Position numbers and translations under genes: made by a program. Under the pieces are notes generated by a model. It was not told the origin of the DNA. It saw nothing but the letters and a program-made list of their open reading frames with translations, and made no database searches. From Desulfovibrio sp. (GTDB taxonomy: Bacteria > Desulfobacterota > Desulfovibrionia > Desulfovibrionales > Desulfovibrionaceae): a stretch of DNA of 35,345 bases. This document shows positions 7,371 to 17,004 of the stretch, piece by piece (the stretch's first letter is position 1; each line of letters opens with the position of its first letter). Location: assembly GCA_031284485.1 (NCBI GenBank), contig JAISZT010000064.1, forward strand, positions 1 to 35,345, read 5' to 3'.

Positions 7371-8288
7371 ATGAATCGTCGTGATTTTCTGAAATGGCAG
7401 ATAGCCGGAATCGGCATGCTCAACCTCCCTGTGTTGAGCCTTGCGGACAAAGCGCTGGCCGCAGAAGCATTTCCTGATGTGGCGATTGTCAAGGGCAGCC
7501 CTGCCACAGCGACACGCGCTGCTGTGGATATGATCGGCGGCATGGCACGCTTTGTAAAACCGGGACAAAAAGTGGTCATCAAACCAAACATGAGTTTTGC
7601 CCGGACCCCTGAAACCGCCACCAACACGCACCCGGAAGTAGTTCGGGAAGTGATTGTCATGTGCAAGGAAGCCGGGGCTTCCAAAATTCGGGTGCTTGAC
7701 CACACGTTGCAGGATTCGGAGCAGTCATTACAGCGCTCCGGCATACGCGACGCATGCAACAGCATTGAACCCGGAATCTGCCATCACCTTGAAACTGTTT
7801 CTTTTTATCAGGAAGCCGGCCTGCCGGACGGCAAGGAGATGCGCACCAACGCCTTTATGCGGGATGTGCTGGAAGCGGACGTCATCATCGCCGTGCCGGT
7901 GGCCAAAAGTCACGGCGGCGCCGGCGTTTCCCTCTCCCTCAAGGGGCAAATGGGACTGGTCTACGACCGCAAAATCATGCATTCGCGCTATGATCTGCAC
8001 ACCTCTATTGTAGATTTGGCCACTCGCGTCAAACCCGCCCTTTCCGTCATCGACGCGACACGCGTCCTGACGACCAACGGTCCCGGCGGACCGGGAAATG
8101 TCATTACTCCGGGCGAAGTTATTGCCTCGGCCGATCCTGTTGCCGCGGACGCCACCGCTGTGGCCTCATACGAATGGTACGGGCGTAAAATGCAACCGAG
8201 ACAGGTAGCGCATATACGTATCGCCCATGAACGCGGTCTGGGACGTATGGATATTGAAGCGCTGACCACCAAAAGAACAACAGCGTAG
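7371..8288 (+). CDS. Tat-exported DUF362 domain protein
   Basis: 305 residues. The start MNRRDFLKW is a twin-arginine signal (Arg3-Arg4), followed by a hydrophobic stretch and a likely cleavage site after ALA-AEA near residue 30. The body is a DUF362 domain: VVIKPNMSFARTPETATNTHP, VVREVIVMCKEAGASKIRVLDH, and the late AVPVAKSHGGAGVSLSLKG with LKGQMGLVYDR. It has no cysteine cluster of its own, unlike some DUF362 proteins. The ATG at 7371 has a G-rich AAGGGGGGG site; the frame opens earlier at 7281 but that would include the promoter. The ferredoxin fusion gene follows after 8 bases, so the two products probably act together in periplasmic or membrane electron transfer (inference). Confidence 0.85.
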   Translation: MNRRDFLKWQIAGIGMLNLPVLSLADKALAAEAFPDVAIVKGSPATATRAAVDMIGGMARFVKPGQKVVIKPNMSFARTPETATNTHPEVVREVIVMCKEAGASKIRVLDHTLQDSEQSLQRSGIRDACNSIEPGICHHLETVSFYQEAGLPDGKEMRTNAFMRDVLEADVIIAVPVAKSHGGAGVSLSLKGQMGLVYDRKIMHSRYDLHTSIVDLATRVKPALSVIDATRVLTTNGPGGPGNVITPGEVIASADPVAADATAVASYEWYGRKMQPRQVAHIRIAHERGLGRMDIEALTTKRTTA

Positions 8289-8296
8289 GCGCAAGA

Positions 8297-9973
8297 GTGA
8301 CAAAAAAAATTGGCGGGGGCCATAGTGAGCCCCCGCTGTTCCGCTTGAGACGTTGTATTCAGAGCGTAAGCCTGATTTTTTTTCTCTGGCTACTGTTCAA
8401 CGCCACTTGGCCGCTTTCCGATACCTGGCTTCCACCGGACAGTTATTTGCGCCTGGATCCGCTGACCGCTTTTTTAACAGCCATTGCCGCGCGGCAATGG
8501 CTGCCGACGCTTGCGCCCGGCCTTGCGTTGCTGTGCCTTGCCTTTGCGGCCGGAAGATTTTTTTGCGGCTGGCTATGCCCCTTTGGGGCCACGCTTGACC
8601 TTGTGCGCAAGCTCCTCCCGCGAAAAAAAATGCACAAGGAGCATGACCGGTTCACACAACCCGGTCTGCGCAGGCTGAAATACCTTGCCCTGGCAATCAT
8701 GCTGGGCACTGCCCTGCTCGGCGTCACCACACTTTACTGGGGTTCGCCCATTCCGTTAATCACACGCTTTTACGCATTGCTGCTTCATCCCCTGCTGCTG
8801 CTGCTCTCGGACAGCGTTCTGGCGGTCGGCAGGCCGCTGTTCAATACGTTGAATCTCACGGAATTGAGCTATGTTCATGTGACGTTGCGTCGCTTTGACA
8901 CACTCTATTTTCTGCTGGCCTTTTTTGCCCTGCTGTTCCTGCTGGAGCGGCTGTGCCCGCGTTTCTGGTGCCGTTGTCTCTGCCCGGCAGGCGCATTGCT
9001 GGCGCTGGCGTCACGCAGGCCCTTCTGGCGGCGAACGGTAACCGCCTGCACGCACTGCGCGCGCTGCGCGCGCGCCTGTCCTGCCGGGGCCATTTCTCAC
9101 GATGGCGAGCAGACCAGCCACGAAGAGTGCATTGCCTGCCAGACCTGTGTAAACGTCTGCCCTGAACGCGCAACGAAATTCAGCCTGATGCCGCTCAATG
9201 ACGCGTCAAGGCAACCCATGCTGTTGCCGTCACGCCGGGCTTTTTTGGGAGCGAGCGCGTTTGGCGCAGTTTTGGCCGGTGTACAGTACAACGGCGCGCA
9301 CAGCCTGCTGAATGCCGATGGGGACGGGACGATATGGTCGCCGTCCTGTATCCGGCCACCGGGCGCTTTGCCCGAATCCCGCTTTCTTAAACTTTGCCTG
9401 CGTTGCGGCGAATGCATGAAGGTCTGCCCCGGCAACGCCCTGCAACCCGCATGGCTGGCTGCGGGGCCGGAAGGCATATTCAGCCCCCTGCTCACCCCGC
9501 GACGCGGTCCTTGCGAACCGGGATGCAACGCCTGTGGTCAGGTTTGCCCCACAAGAGCCATTGCGCCCCTGCCGCTTGAGGAAAAGCAGTGGGCAAAAGT
9601 GGGCACCGCTGTTGTCAACAGACAAACCTGCCTCGCCTGGGCTGAAGAGCGCAGTTGCGTCGTCTGTCAGGAAGTATGCCCCTACGGTGCCGTGAATCCC
9701 GTGCAGCAGAGCGGAGCGAAGGTTCCGACACCTGTGGTGGATGCGGCGCGCTGCTACGGCTGCGGCTATTGTGAACGTCATTGCCCGGTACGCATAAGCG
9801 CCATTGTGATTCAGCCTCTCAACGCGCTGCGTCTTGACGGTCAATCGTACATGGCTGCCGGAAAATCTGCCGGGCTGGACTTGCGGCTGCAAAACAAAGA
9901 CAACGCGACCGATGGGGCTTCACCCGACGCAATGCCGCAGGACGGAACATTGCCGCCGGGCTTCAGCCAATAA
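8297..9973 (+). CDS. NapH/NapG-like membrane polyferredoxin fusion
   Basis: 558 residues in two halves. The first, about 1-300, is NapH/CcoG-like: membrane segments, FFCGWLCPFG at about 88-97, CPRFWCRCLCPAG near 220-232, then two 4Fe-4S motifs (CTHCARCARACP from about 251, CIACQTCVNVCP from about 278). At about 311 comes SRRAFLGASAFG, a twin-arginine-like motif with a hydrophobic stretch. The second half is NapG-like, with further clusters at CLRCGECMKVCP (367), CEPGCNACGQVCP (405), CVVCQEVCP (454) and CYGCGYCERHCP (486). It would carry electrons from quinol across the membrane to a periplasmic acceptor, as the Nap pair does; no Nap reductase gene is near. The GTG start at 8297 has a poor ribosome site. 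Confidence 0.83.
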   Translation: MTKKIGGGHSEPPLFRLRRCIQSVSLIFFLWLLFNATWPLSDTWLPPDSYLRLDPLTAFLTAIAARQWLPTLAPGLALLCLAFAAGRFFCGWLCPFGATLDLVRKLLPRKKMHKEHDRFTQPGLRRLKYLALAIMLGTALLGVTTLYWGSPIPLITRFYALLLHPLLLLLSDSVLAVGRPLFNTLNLTELSYVHVTLRRFDTLYFLLAFFALLFLLERLCPRFWCRCLCPAGALLALASRRPFWRRTVTACTHCARCARACPAGAISHDGEQTSHEECIACQTCVNVCPERATKFSLMPLNDASRQPMLLPSRRAFLGASAFGAVLAGVQYNGAHSLLNADGDGTIWSPSCIRPPGALPESRFLKLCLRCGECMKVCPGNALQPAWLAAGPEGIFSPLLTPRRGPCEPGCNACGQVCPTRAIAPLPLEEKQWAKVGTAVVNRQTCLAWAEERSCVVCQEVCPYGAVNPVQQSGAKVPTPVVDAARCYGCGYCERHCPVRISAIVIQPLNALRLDGQSYMAAGKSAGLDLRLQNKDNATDGASPDAMPQDGTLPPGFSQ

Positions 9974-9994
9974 CGCGCGCTCTGTTGTCAACCA

Positions 9995-11338
9995 ATGGCT
10001 AAATACCTGACGCGCGGCAATCCGGCAAAATTGATTTTCTTTTTTGCCCTGCCCCTGTTTATCGGGAATCTTTTTCAGCAACTGTACAGTATAGCTGACA
10101 CGCTGATTGTGGGAAGGATACTTGGCCTCACAGCCCTGGCCGGGGTTGGCTGCACAGGCAGTCTGCTTTTTTTGATTCTCGGTTTTGTCATGGGCATGAC
10201 ATCCGGATTTTCCATAGTCACGGCCCAGTATTATGGCGCGCGCAACAAGACAGGCGTACGCCGCAGCTTTTGTGCCGCCGTCATACTGGCCGTGGTCGTC
10301 GCCATACTGTTCACCTTGATAACCGTGCCGCTGACGCGCTCAATCCTGACCGCCATGCTCACGCCGCCGGAAATCATGGCCGATGCGCATGCCTACCTGT
10401 TGATAATTTTTTGCGGTATCGGCGCGTCCGTGCTTTTCAATCTGCTTTCCAACATGATTTTGGCCCTGGGAGACAGTAAAACGCCGCTTGTATTTTTGAT
10501 AATCGCCTGCCTTTTGAACATAGTGCTGGATTTCGCCTTCATCCTGCACACGCCTATGGGCGTTGCCGGAGCTGCCCTGGCAACCGTATTGTCGCAGATT
10601 GCGTCCGGGCTGCTCTGCGTCCGGTATATTTTTAAAAAACTTCCCGAACTGCGTCCCCACAAAAAAGACTGGCTGCTGACGCTCCATGATTTGTACAAAC
10701 CCCTGTCCATCGGTCTGCCCATGGGGTTTCAAATATCGGTTATCGCTGTCGGAGCGATCGTCTTGCAGGCGGCGCTGAACAATCTTGGGCCATTGTCCGT
10801 GGCGGCGTATACAGCCGCGCAAAAGATCGACATGATCGGCGTGCTGCCGATGATGTCTTTCGGTCTGGCCATGGCCACGTATACGGCGCAGAATTATGGC
10901 GCGCGGGATCTGGCGCGCATCAGCCAGGGAGTGCGCCAATGCTGTGTTATGTCGGTAAGCTTCAGTGTCGCCGTCGCCGCCGTTAACATCACCTTTGGGC
11001 GGTATCTTATTGAATTGTTTGTTGGTGATGGACAGGACGCTGTCATCGAAATGGGGCAGATTTACCTCACAATTAACGGCTGCATGTACTGGATTCTGGC
11101 CCTGCTTTTCATTTTTCGCAACACGCTGCAAGGGTTGGGGCAAAGCGCCGTCCCCACACTGGCCGGGGTTATGGAACTGGTAATGCGCACCTTGGCCGCT
11201 GTCACGCTGACTGCTTACCTGGGATTCAACGGTGCCTGCATGGCGAATCCGCTGGCCTGGCTTGGCGCTGCAGTGCCGCTTTGCATCGCCTACTGCCTTA
11301 CCATACGCTGCCTGTGCCGTGACGGCCGGCCGGCATAG
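9995..11338 (+). CDS. MATE-family multidrug/metabolite efflux transporter
   Basis: 447 residues with about 12 hydrophobic segments. Family features: the N-terminal IFFFALPLFIGNLFQQLYSIADTLIVGR, the conserved GLTALAGVG turn, the duplicate repeat near residue 245 (SIGLPMGFQISVIAVGAIVLQ) and ATYTAQNYGARD. MATE proteins export cationic compounds in exchange for Na+ or H+; the substrate is not readable. It starts 22 bases after the ferredoxin gene with a poor ribosome site and may be read from the same promoter. Confidence 0.9.
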   Translation: MAKYLTRGNPAKLIFFFALPLFIGNLFQQLYSIADTLIVGRILGLTALAGVGCTGSLLFLILGFVMGMTSGFSIVTAQYYGARNKTGVRRSFCAAVILAVVVAILFTLITVPLTRSILTAMLTPPEIMADAHAYLLIIFCGIGASVLFNLLSNMILALGDSKTPLVFLIIACLLNIVLDFAFILHTPMGVAGAALATVLSQIASGLLCVRYIFKKLPELRPHKKDWLLTLHDLYKPLSIGLPMGFQISVIAVGAIVLQAALNNLGPLSVAAYTAAQKIDMIGVLPMMSFGLAMATYTAQNYGARDLARISQGVRQCCVMSVSFSVAVAAVNITFGRYLIELFVGDGQDAVIEMGQIYLTINGCMYWILALLFIFRNTLQGLGQSAVPTLAGVMELVMRTLAAVTLTAYLGFNGACMANPLAWLGAAVPLCIAYCLTIRCLCRDGRPA

Positions 11339-11416
11339 GGCTGTTTCGGCGCTCATTTTGTATGTGCTGTCAAAATGACTATCAGGCAGGACTATCGGCG
11401 ATTCCGAACAGCAGCA

Positions 11417-11445
11417 TTGACAGTAGTCCCATAAGCGAATATCAT
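11417..11445 (+). promoter_or_regulatory. Strong sigma-70 promoter of the guaB operon
   Basis: TTGACA (11417-11422), a 17-base spacer and TATCAT (11440-11445). The start is expected near 11452, giving a leader of about 43 bases that ends in AGGTGGAGG before the guaB ATG. I see no riboswitch fold in so short a leader. Confidence 0.65.
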
Positions 11446-11494
11446 AAGAAATTATCATTTATAAAACTATTTCAGTTTATTAGGTGGAGGAACC

Positions 11495-12952
11495 ATGTTC
11501 ACAAACAGCGGCACGGCGTTGACCTTTGATGACATATTACTGATTCCCGCATATACCGAAATCACTCCCGACGCTGTTGACATAACCACATGGCTCACAC
11601 CCTCCATACCTCTGCGCATCCCCCTCCTTTCCGCCGCCATGGACACCGTTACGGAGTCGGCCATGGCCATTTCCATGGCGCGCATGGGCGGCATCGGCAT
11701 CATCCACAAAAATATTCCCATAGAAAAACAAAAACTGGAAGTGGAGCGGGTCAAAAAGAGTGAAAGCGGCATGATTGTCGACCCTGTTACCATTTCTCCC
11801 CGCAATTCCGTGCAGGAAGCCTTGGAGGTCATGTCCGACTTTCGCATTTCCGGGCTTCCGGTGGTGGATGGCGACCGGCTTGTGGGCATCCTGACCAACC
11901 GCGACGTGCGCTTTGTGGAAGACGCCCAGGCCGTGCGCGTGGCCGATGTCATGACGAAATCCAGACTGGTTACCGTACCTCTGGGCACTTCTCTTGAGGA
12001 GGCCAAACGCCATCTGCACGAACACCGCATCGAAAAACTGCTGGTTGTGGATCAAAACGGACGGCTGCACGGTCTCATCACCATGAAAGATATTGACAAG
12101 GTGCAGAAATACCCAAACGCCTGCAAGGACGACAAGGGGCGCCTGCGCGTGGGCGCGGCTATCGGCATCGGCAAAGACTGTGAAGGCAGGGCCGAACAGT
12201 TGCTGGAGGCCAGGGTTGATGTGCTGGTGCTTGATTCCGCCCACGGACATTCCCGCAACGTGCTCAACGCCATCCGCGATGTCAAGGCATGCTTTCCCAA
12301 CTGCCAGTTGATCGCGGGCAATGTAGCCACGTATGAAGGCGCGCGCGCCATTCTGGAAGCCGGAGCCGACTGCGTGAAAATCGGCATCGGACCGGGATCC
12401 ATCTGCACCACGCGCATCGTGGCCGGCGTGGGTGTGCCGCAGGTTACAGCCGTCATAGACGGTAGCCGCGCCGCGCGTGAAATGAACCGCTGCTGCATAG
12501 CCGACGGCGGCATCAAATATTCCGGCGATATTGTGAAAGCCCTGGTCATGGGCGCACATTCCGTGATGATAGGTTCGCTCTTCGCCGGCACCGAGGAAAG
12601 CCCGGGTGAAACCATTCTCTACCAGGGGCGCACCTACAAAATCTACCGCGGGATGGGTTCCATTGACGCCATGAAAGAAGGCAGCTCGGACCGCTACTTC
12701 CAAGAGCAAAGCAAGAAGCTGGTGCCTGAAGGCATTGTGGGGCGCGTGCCCTATCGCGGGCCGGTTATGGAAGCCATATATCAGATGACGGGCGGACTGC
12801 GCTCCGGCATGGGCTATGTGGGGGCAAAAAATCTGGAAGACCTTTTCAACAACACGACATTTTGTGAAATTTCCGCCGCCGGTCTGCGTGAAAGCCATGT
12901 GCATGACGTGATCATCACCAAGGAAGCCCCGAATTATCGCATAGACAACTAG
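11495..12952 (+). CDS. guaB: Inosine-5'-monophosphate dehydrogenase
   Basis: 485 residues. It oxidises IMP to XMP with NAD+, the first committed step to GMP. The N-terminus [15 protein letters not shown] is typical. Two CBS domains (about residues 95-205) interrupt the TIM barrel. The active-site loop is [12 protein letters not shown] with Cys304, followed by the IMP phosphate-binding [11 protein letters not shown] and the flap region [10 protein letters not shown]. The strong ribosome site AGGTGGAGG precedes the ATG. guaA follows after 38 bases, so both last steps of GMP synthesis are in one transcript. Confidence 0.98.
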   Translation: MFTNSGTALTFDDILLIPAYTEITPDAVDITTWLTPSIPLRIPLLSAAMDTVTESAMAISMARMGGIGIIHKNIPIEKQKLEVERVKKSESGMIVDPVTISPRNSVQEALEVMSDFRISGLPVVDGDRLVGILTNRDVRFVEDAQAVRVADVMTKSRLVTVPLGTSLEEAKRHLHEHRIEKLLVVDQNGRLHGLITMKDIDKVQKYPNACKDDKGRLRVGAAIGIGKDCEGRAEQLLEARVDVLVLDSAHGHSRNVLNAIRDVKACFPNCQLIAGNVATYEGARAILEAGADCVKIGIGPGSICTTRIVAGVGVPQVTAVIDGSRAAREMNRCCIADGGIKYSGDIVKALVMGAHSVMIGSLFAGTEESPGETILYQGRTYKIYRGMGSIDAMKEGSSDRYFQEQSKKLVPEGIVGRVPYRGPVMEAIYQMTGGLRSGMGYVGAKNLEDLFNNTTFCEISAAGLRESHVHDVIITKEAPNYRIDN

Positions 12953-12990
12953 AAATTTGTCCGCAAATACATGGATCTTCAGGATGGTGT

Positions 12991-14535
12991 ATGTCACTCA
13001 GTAAAGTTGTTATCATTGACTACGGCTCTCAGGTCACACAGCTCATCGCCCGCAGAGTGCGTGAAGCCGGGGTGTATTCCGAAATCCATTCCTGTGCGAC
13101 AGATGGTGCGCGAATAGCCGCGCTGCGCCCGTCAGCCCTGATCCTCTCCGGGGGGCCAGCCAGCGTCGGTGAAGCGGGCGCTCCGTCCCTTGACCCCATG
13201 CTCCTTGAGCTCGGCGTTCCCATTCTGGGCATCTGCTACGGCATGCAACTGCTGGCCTCACATCTGGGCGGGCAGTTGGCCAGATCCCTGACGCGGGAAT
13301 ACGGGCCGGCGGCGTTGCGCATAACGGCGCCCTGCGCGCTCTGGGACGGCCTCGACAATCAGACGGCATCCCGCGTCTGGATGAGCCACGGAGACAAGGT
13401 GCTGACGCCGCCGCCGGATTTTACCGTCACGGCAAGCACATCCACACTGGATGTGGCCGCTATGGCCGACGAAAACAAAAAAATCTACGCTGTACAGTTT
13501 CATCCTGAAGTCCACCACAGCGTGGACGGACAGCAGATGTTGCGCAATTTTCTGTTCGGTGCGGCAAAACTTACCCCGGACTGGACCATGGCCTCATTTG
13601 TGGAACGCGCCATCAGGGAGGCGGGCGAACGAATCGGCGACAGACACGTTGTCTGCGCGCTTTCCGGCGGCATTGATTCCACGGTGGTCGCCGTGCTGCT
13701 CAACCGGGCCATAGGCAAAAACCTGCACTGCATTTTTGTGGACAACGGCCTTTTGCGCCATAACGAGGGAGAAGAGGTGACACGCGGGCTGCGTGAGCAT
13801 TTTGACCTCAACCTTGATGTCGTGCAGGCCAAAGACCGTTTTCTCACACTGCTCAAAGGGGTGGAAGACCCGGAGCTCAAGCGGAAAATCATTGGCCGGG
13901 CTTTCATTGAAATTTTTGACGAGCAGGCCTCAAAACTGCCCCATGTGGACTTTCTGGCCCAGGGCACCCTGTATCCGGACGTCATTGAGTCAATTTCTCA
14001 CAAAGGGCCGAGCGCCGTCATTAAAAGCCATCACAATGTCGGCGGGTTGCCGGAAACCATGAAACTTTCGCTCATTGAGCCTTTGCGTGAACTTTTCAAG
14101 GACGAAGTGCGCAAGGTGGCGGCGGAACTCGACATGCCGGACGCTATTGTGTGGCGGCACCCCTTTCCCGGACCAGGGCTTGCCATCAGAATCCTGGGTG
14201 AAGTAACCGAAGAGCGTTTGCGCATCCTGCGCCAGGCCGACGGCATCGTTCAGCAGGAATTGCGCGACTCGGGCTGGTACCGCAAGGTCTGGCAGGGTTT
14301 TGCCGTGCTGTTGCCGCTCAAGACCGTCGGCGTGATGGGGGATCACCGCACCTATGAACACGTGATCGCTCTGCGCATTGTGGACAGCGTGGACGCCATG
14401 ACAGCCGACTGGACGCGGCTGCCGCCGGAAATCATCGAACGCATGTCCGGCAGAATCATCAGTGAAGTCAAGGGCGTCAATCGTGTAGTTTACGATGTTT
14501 CCCCAAAGCCGCCCGGCACCATTGAATGGGAGTGA
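12991..14535 (+). CDS. guaA: GMP synthase (glutamine-hydrolysing)
   Basis: 514 residues. It aminates XMP to GMP with glutamine and ATP. The class I glutaminase domain has the nucleophile Cys82 in GICYGMQLL and the HPE pair in [10 protein letters not shown]. The ATP-pyrophosphatase domain has SGGIDS at 225-230. The C-terminal dimerisation domain ends with [15 protein letters not shown], the normal end of the family. It is full length and intact, and lies 38 bases after guaB and 9 bases before tatB. Confidence 0.98.
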   Translation: MSLSKVVIIDYGSQVTQLIARRVREAGVYSEIHSCATDGARIAALRPSALILSGGPASVGEAGAPSLDPMLLELGVPILGICYGMQLLASHLGGQLARSLTREYGPAALRITAPCALWDGLDNQTASRVWMSHGDKVLTPPPDFTVTASTSTLDVAAMADENKKIYAVQFHPEVHHSVDGQQMLRNFLFGAAKLTPDWTMASFVERAIREAGERIGDRHVVCALSGGIDSTVVAVLLNRAIGKNLHCIFVDNGLLRHNEGEEVTRGLREHFDLNLDVVQAKDRFLTLLKGVEDPELKRKIIGRAFIEIFDEQASKLPHVDFLAQGTLYPDVIESISHKGPSAVIKSHHNVGGLPETMKLSLIEPLRELFKDEVRKVAAELDMPDAIVWRHPFPGPGLAIRILGEVTEERLRILRQADGIVQQELRDSGWYRKVWQGFAVLLPLKTVGVMGDHRTYEHVIALRIVDSVDAMTADWTRLPPEIIERMSGRIISEVKGVNRVVYDVSPKPPGTIEWE

Positions 14536-14544
14536 GGAGACGCC

Positions 14545-14856
14545 ATGTTTGGTATAGGAAGCACGGAACTTCTCGTTATCCTGCTTGTTGCGCTTATTGT
14601 TCTCGGGCCGAAGAGTCTTGCGGGCATTTCCCGCACCTTGGGCAAGGCCATGGGTGAATTTCGCCGTGTCTCCACGGAGTTTCAACGCACTCTCAACATT
14701 GAGGCCGCACGGGAGGATGAGGCGCAGCGCAAAAAAGAAGATGTCACGCCCCCCCCCTCGACCGATGCTTCTCCCTCCCCTGTAGATCAAGCAGTGGCAA
14801 AGGCAAAAGACGAAGCCCAAAAAACGGATGCGGCGTCCACGGACGAGAAGGCATGA
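14545..14856 (+). CDS. tatB: Sec-independent translocase subunit TatB
   Basis: 103 residues. The start MFGIGSTELL has the Glu8 expected of TatB, followed by one membrane helix (about 8-21), the Gly21-Pro22 hinge and an amphipathic helix (SLAGISRTLGKAMGEF). After that comes a charged Ala/Lys/Asp-rich tail of low complexity. With TatC it forms the receptor for twin-arginine signal peptides. GAGGAG precedes the ATG and the stop overlaps the tatC start by four bases. TatA and TatB are hard to tell apart on sequence alone; the coupling to tatC and the length favour TatB. No separate tatA is in the window. Confidence 0.85.
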   Translation: MFGIGSTELLVILLVALIVLGPKSLAGISRTLGKAMGEFRRVSTEFQRTLNIEAAREDEAQRKKEDVTPPPSTDASPSPVDQAVAKAKDEAQKTDAASTDEKA

Positions 14857-15749
14857 GCGCACCACAGCACCCGGAAGACTTTCCGGAAAACACGCTTGCC
14901 ATGCCGGAATGGCGGCCGGACGATGCGCAAAACGCGCCTGCCTCCCGGTCCGAAAGCGAACTTCCCGTTGCCGCGCAGCAAGAATCCCCAGCGGACAAAA
15001 TGCCCCTGATGGAGCACCTGAACGAGCTGCGTGTGCGCCTCGCGCGTTGTTGCATTGCCGTCGGGCTTGCTTTTTTTGCCTGCTGGGCGGTGGTTGAACC
15101 TATTTTTGACGCACTGGTCAGTCCCCTGCTGGCCGTTCTGCCCGACAAATCTTCAGCCATGTACACAACACTGCCCGAAGGCTTTTTTACCCGTATGTAC
15201 ATCGCCTTTATAGTCGGCATCTTTCTGGCGAGTCCGGTCATCTTTTACCAGATATGGCGCTTTATCGCTCCGGGCCTCTATGAGGAAGAAAAGCGCTTCA
15301 TCGTGCCCATAGCCGTTGTGTCAGCCATTTTTTTTCTGGGGGGCGGCTGCTTCTGCTACTTTATCGTTTTCCCTTACGCCTTCAGTTTTTTTGTAAGTTT
15401 TGCTACAGAATCCATTGTCATCATGCCAAAAATCAGTGAATATCTTGATTTCGTTCTCAAGCTGATCCTGGCCTTCGGTCTGATTTTTGAAATGCCGCTT
15501 TTCTCTTTTTTTCTGGCGCGCATGGGTGTCGTTACCGCCGCTATGATGCGCAAAACGCGCCGTTACGCCATCCTGGTCATTTTTATCGTGGCCGCCATTC
15601 TTACGCCGCCTGACGTCGTCTCACAATTATTGATGGCATGTCCCATGATTATGTTGTATGAGTTGAGTATACTGGTGGCCGTCGCTTTCGGCCGCGGAAA
15701 AAAATCGCGGGATCGCGCCGGAGATACAACCACTGCGGAGAATGCATGA
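14853..15749 (+). CDS. tatC: Sec-independent translocase subunit TatC
   Basis: 298 residues, six membrane segments. The family motif [14 protein letters not shown] begins at about residue 50, after an unusually long, polar, Glu/Pro-rich N-terminal extension. Other marks are [19 protein letters not shown], the conserved [10 protein letters not shown] and the [10 protein letters not shown] near the end. TatC recognises the twin-arginine signal. Candidate substrates in this window are the DUF362 protein at 7371 and perhaps the ferredoxin fusion. The start overlaps tatB and the stop overlaps hisB, each by ATGA, so translation is probably coupled. Confidence 0.95.
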   Translation: MSAPQHPEDFPENTLAMPEWRPDDAQNAPASRSESELPVAAQQESPADKMPLMEHLNELRVRLARCCIAVGLAFFACWAVVEPIFDALVSPLLAVLPDKSSAMYTTLPEGFFTRMYIAFIVGIFLASPVIFYQIWRFIAPGLYEEEKRFIVPIAVVSAIFFLGGGCFCYFIVFPYAFSFFVSFATESIVIMPKISEYLDFVLKLILAFGLIFEMPLFSFFLARMGVVTAAMMRKTRRYAILVIFIVAAILTPPDVVSQLLMACPMIMLYELSILVAVAFGRGKKSRDRAGDTTTAENA

Positions 15750-16345
15750 ACACTGACATCATCCGATCGTCAACGCAAAAACGGCGTAGCGCTGAAACTG
15801 ACATAACACTGCATCTGACTCTGGACGGACAGGGTAAAACCAGCATACAAACCGGCGTGGGGCTTCTGGATCACATGCTCACCCTCACAGCGTTCTGGGG
15901 CGGAGTGGATCTGGAAATATCCTGCCAGGGTGATTTGAACGTGGACGCCCACCACAGTGTGGAGGATGTTGGGCTGACGCTTGGCAAAGCGATTCTGGAA
16001 GCGCTGGGTGACAAATCCGGCATAGCCAGAGTGGGCTACGGGCGTGTTCCGATGGATGAGGCCCTGTGCGAGGTGACTGTGGACATGTCCGGCCGCCCGT
16101 GGCTTGAATGGCGCGGTGACGACCTTTTACCGGCCGTGCTCGCCGGAGAGGAAAAAGACCTCTGGCGTGAATTTTATAAGGCTTTTGCCGGCAGTGCCCG
16201 CTGCAACCTGCATATTGCCTTTCTTTACGGCAAAAACGGCCATCATCTGCTGGAATCGGCGGCGAAAGGTCTGGGGATTGCCCTGGCGCAGGCCGTGCGC
16301 AAGAGCGGAACAACCATCAGAAGCACCAAGGGAGAACTGGACTGA
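15746..16345 (+). CDS. hisB: Imidazoleglycerol-phosphate dehydratase
   Basis: 199 residues, the monofunctional form without the phosphatase domain seen in E. coli. It dehydrates imidazole glycerol phosphate in histidine synthesis using two manganese ions. Metal-binding motifs are present: [17 protein letters not shown], and near the end ENGHH-like [15 protein letters not shown]. The gene overlaps tatC by ATGA and the next lipoprotein gene by one base. It is split from hisA only by that lipoprotein gene. Confidence 0.97.
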   Translation: MNTDIIRSSTQKRRSAETDITLHLTLDGQGKTSIQTGVGLLDHMLTLTAFWGGVDLEISCQGDLNVDAHHSVEDVGLTLGKAILEALGDKSGIARVGYGRVPMDEALCEVTVDMSGRPWLEWRGDDLLPAVLAGEEKDLWREFYKAFAGSARCNLHIAFLYGKNGHHLLESAAKGLGIALAQAVRKSGTTIRSTKGELD

Positions 16346-17004
16346 TGAATACCCGTTTACATACACTGCTTTTACTGATTGTCCTTTGTCTGCCTCTTGC
16401 CTGCGCGAGACCCGCGCGCCCGACCGCGGAAACGACGCGCGGTATTACGCCGGACTACGTCATCACCGTGGCCCCGTTTACGCAACCCGTCACCACAAGC
16501 CAGCTCATCACGGGTGCCCTCCCGGAAAACCAGGGGCGTATCCCGGAAGACACCCTTGCCGCGCTGGACATGAAGCTGCGCGAATTGCTGGCGCCCAATG
16601 CAAAACGCCATTACAGCTTCAACTTCATCGCCCGCCGGCACCCGCTTCAGGACATGACGAGATTTCACAATTCCGAGCAGCCGCAAGCACTGCCGCATTG
16701 GGTCGCCTACGGCAAAAAATTGGGAGCGCAGGCGCTGCTGATCCCGCAGATACTCGACTGGCATGAGCGCGCCGGTTCGAGCGCGGGCGTCACCGAATCT
16801 GCCCTTGTGCGCGTGGAATTCTTTTTGCTGAAGATTGCGGACGGCACAATAGTGAACCGCACGGTCTTTGAGGAAAAGCAGGTGGGGCTGGCGGAAAACC
16901 TGCTGACCGTGGGCAGTTTTCTCAAGAGGCGCGGGTCATGGGTCACAGCCTCGGAATTGGCGGCAGACGGCATGGAAAAAGCGATCAGGGACATGAACTT
17001 GTGA
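16345..17004 (+). CDS. Putative outer-membrane lipoprotein between hisB and hisA
   Basis: 219 residues with a lipoprotein signal: MNTRLH, a Leu-rich stretch and the lipobox LPLAC with Cys20. The mature part is a single alpha/beta-looking domain. [19 protein letters not shown], then [16 protein letters not shown] and the ending region [17 protein letters not shown] recall small TolB-N/CsgG-like (GNA1162/LpoB-type) envelope lipoproteins; this likeness is weak and inferred. The ATG overlaps the hisB stop by one base and the stop overlaps the hisA GTG by four, so it is translated as part of the operon although it has no obvious link to histidine. Confidence 0.8.
   Translation: MNTRLHTLLLLIVLCLPLACARPARPTAETTRGITPDYVITVAPFTQPVTTSQLITGALPENQGRIPEDTLAALDMKLRELLAPNAKRHYSFNFIARRHPLQDMTRFHNSEQPQALPHWVAYGKKLGAQALLIPQILDWHERAGSSAGVTESALVRVEFFLLKIADGTIVNRTVFEEKQVGLAENLLTVGSFLKRRGSWVTASELAADGMEKAIRDMNL

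Noticed and set aside
10340..11458. 372-codon minus-strand open frame opposite the MATE gene
   Set aside because: Low-complexity polar shadow of a membrane protein gene; the plus strand has clear MATE motifs.
11537..12997. 486-codon minus-strand open frame opposite guaB
   Set aside because: It mirrors guaB codon use and has no features of its own; guaB has all catalytic motifs.
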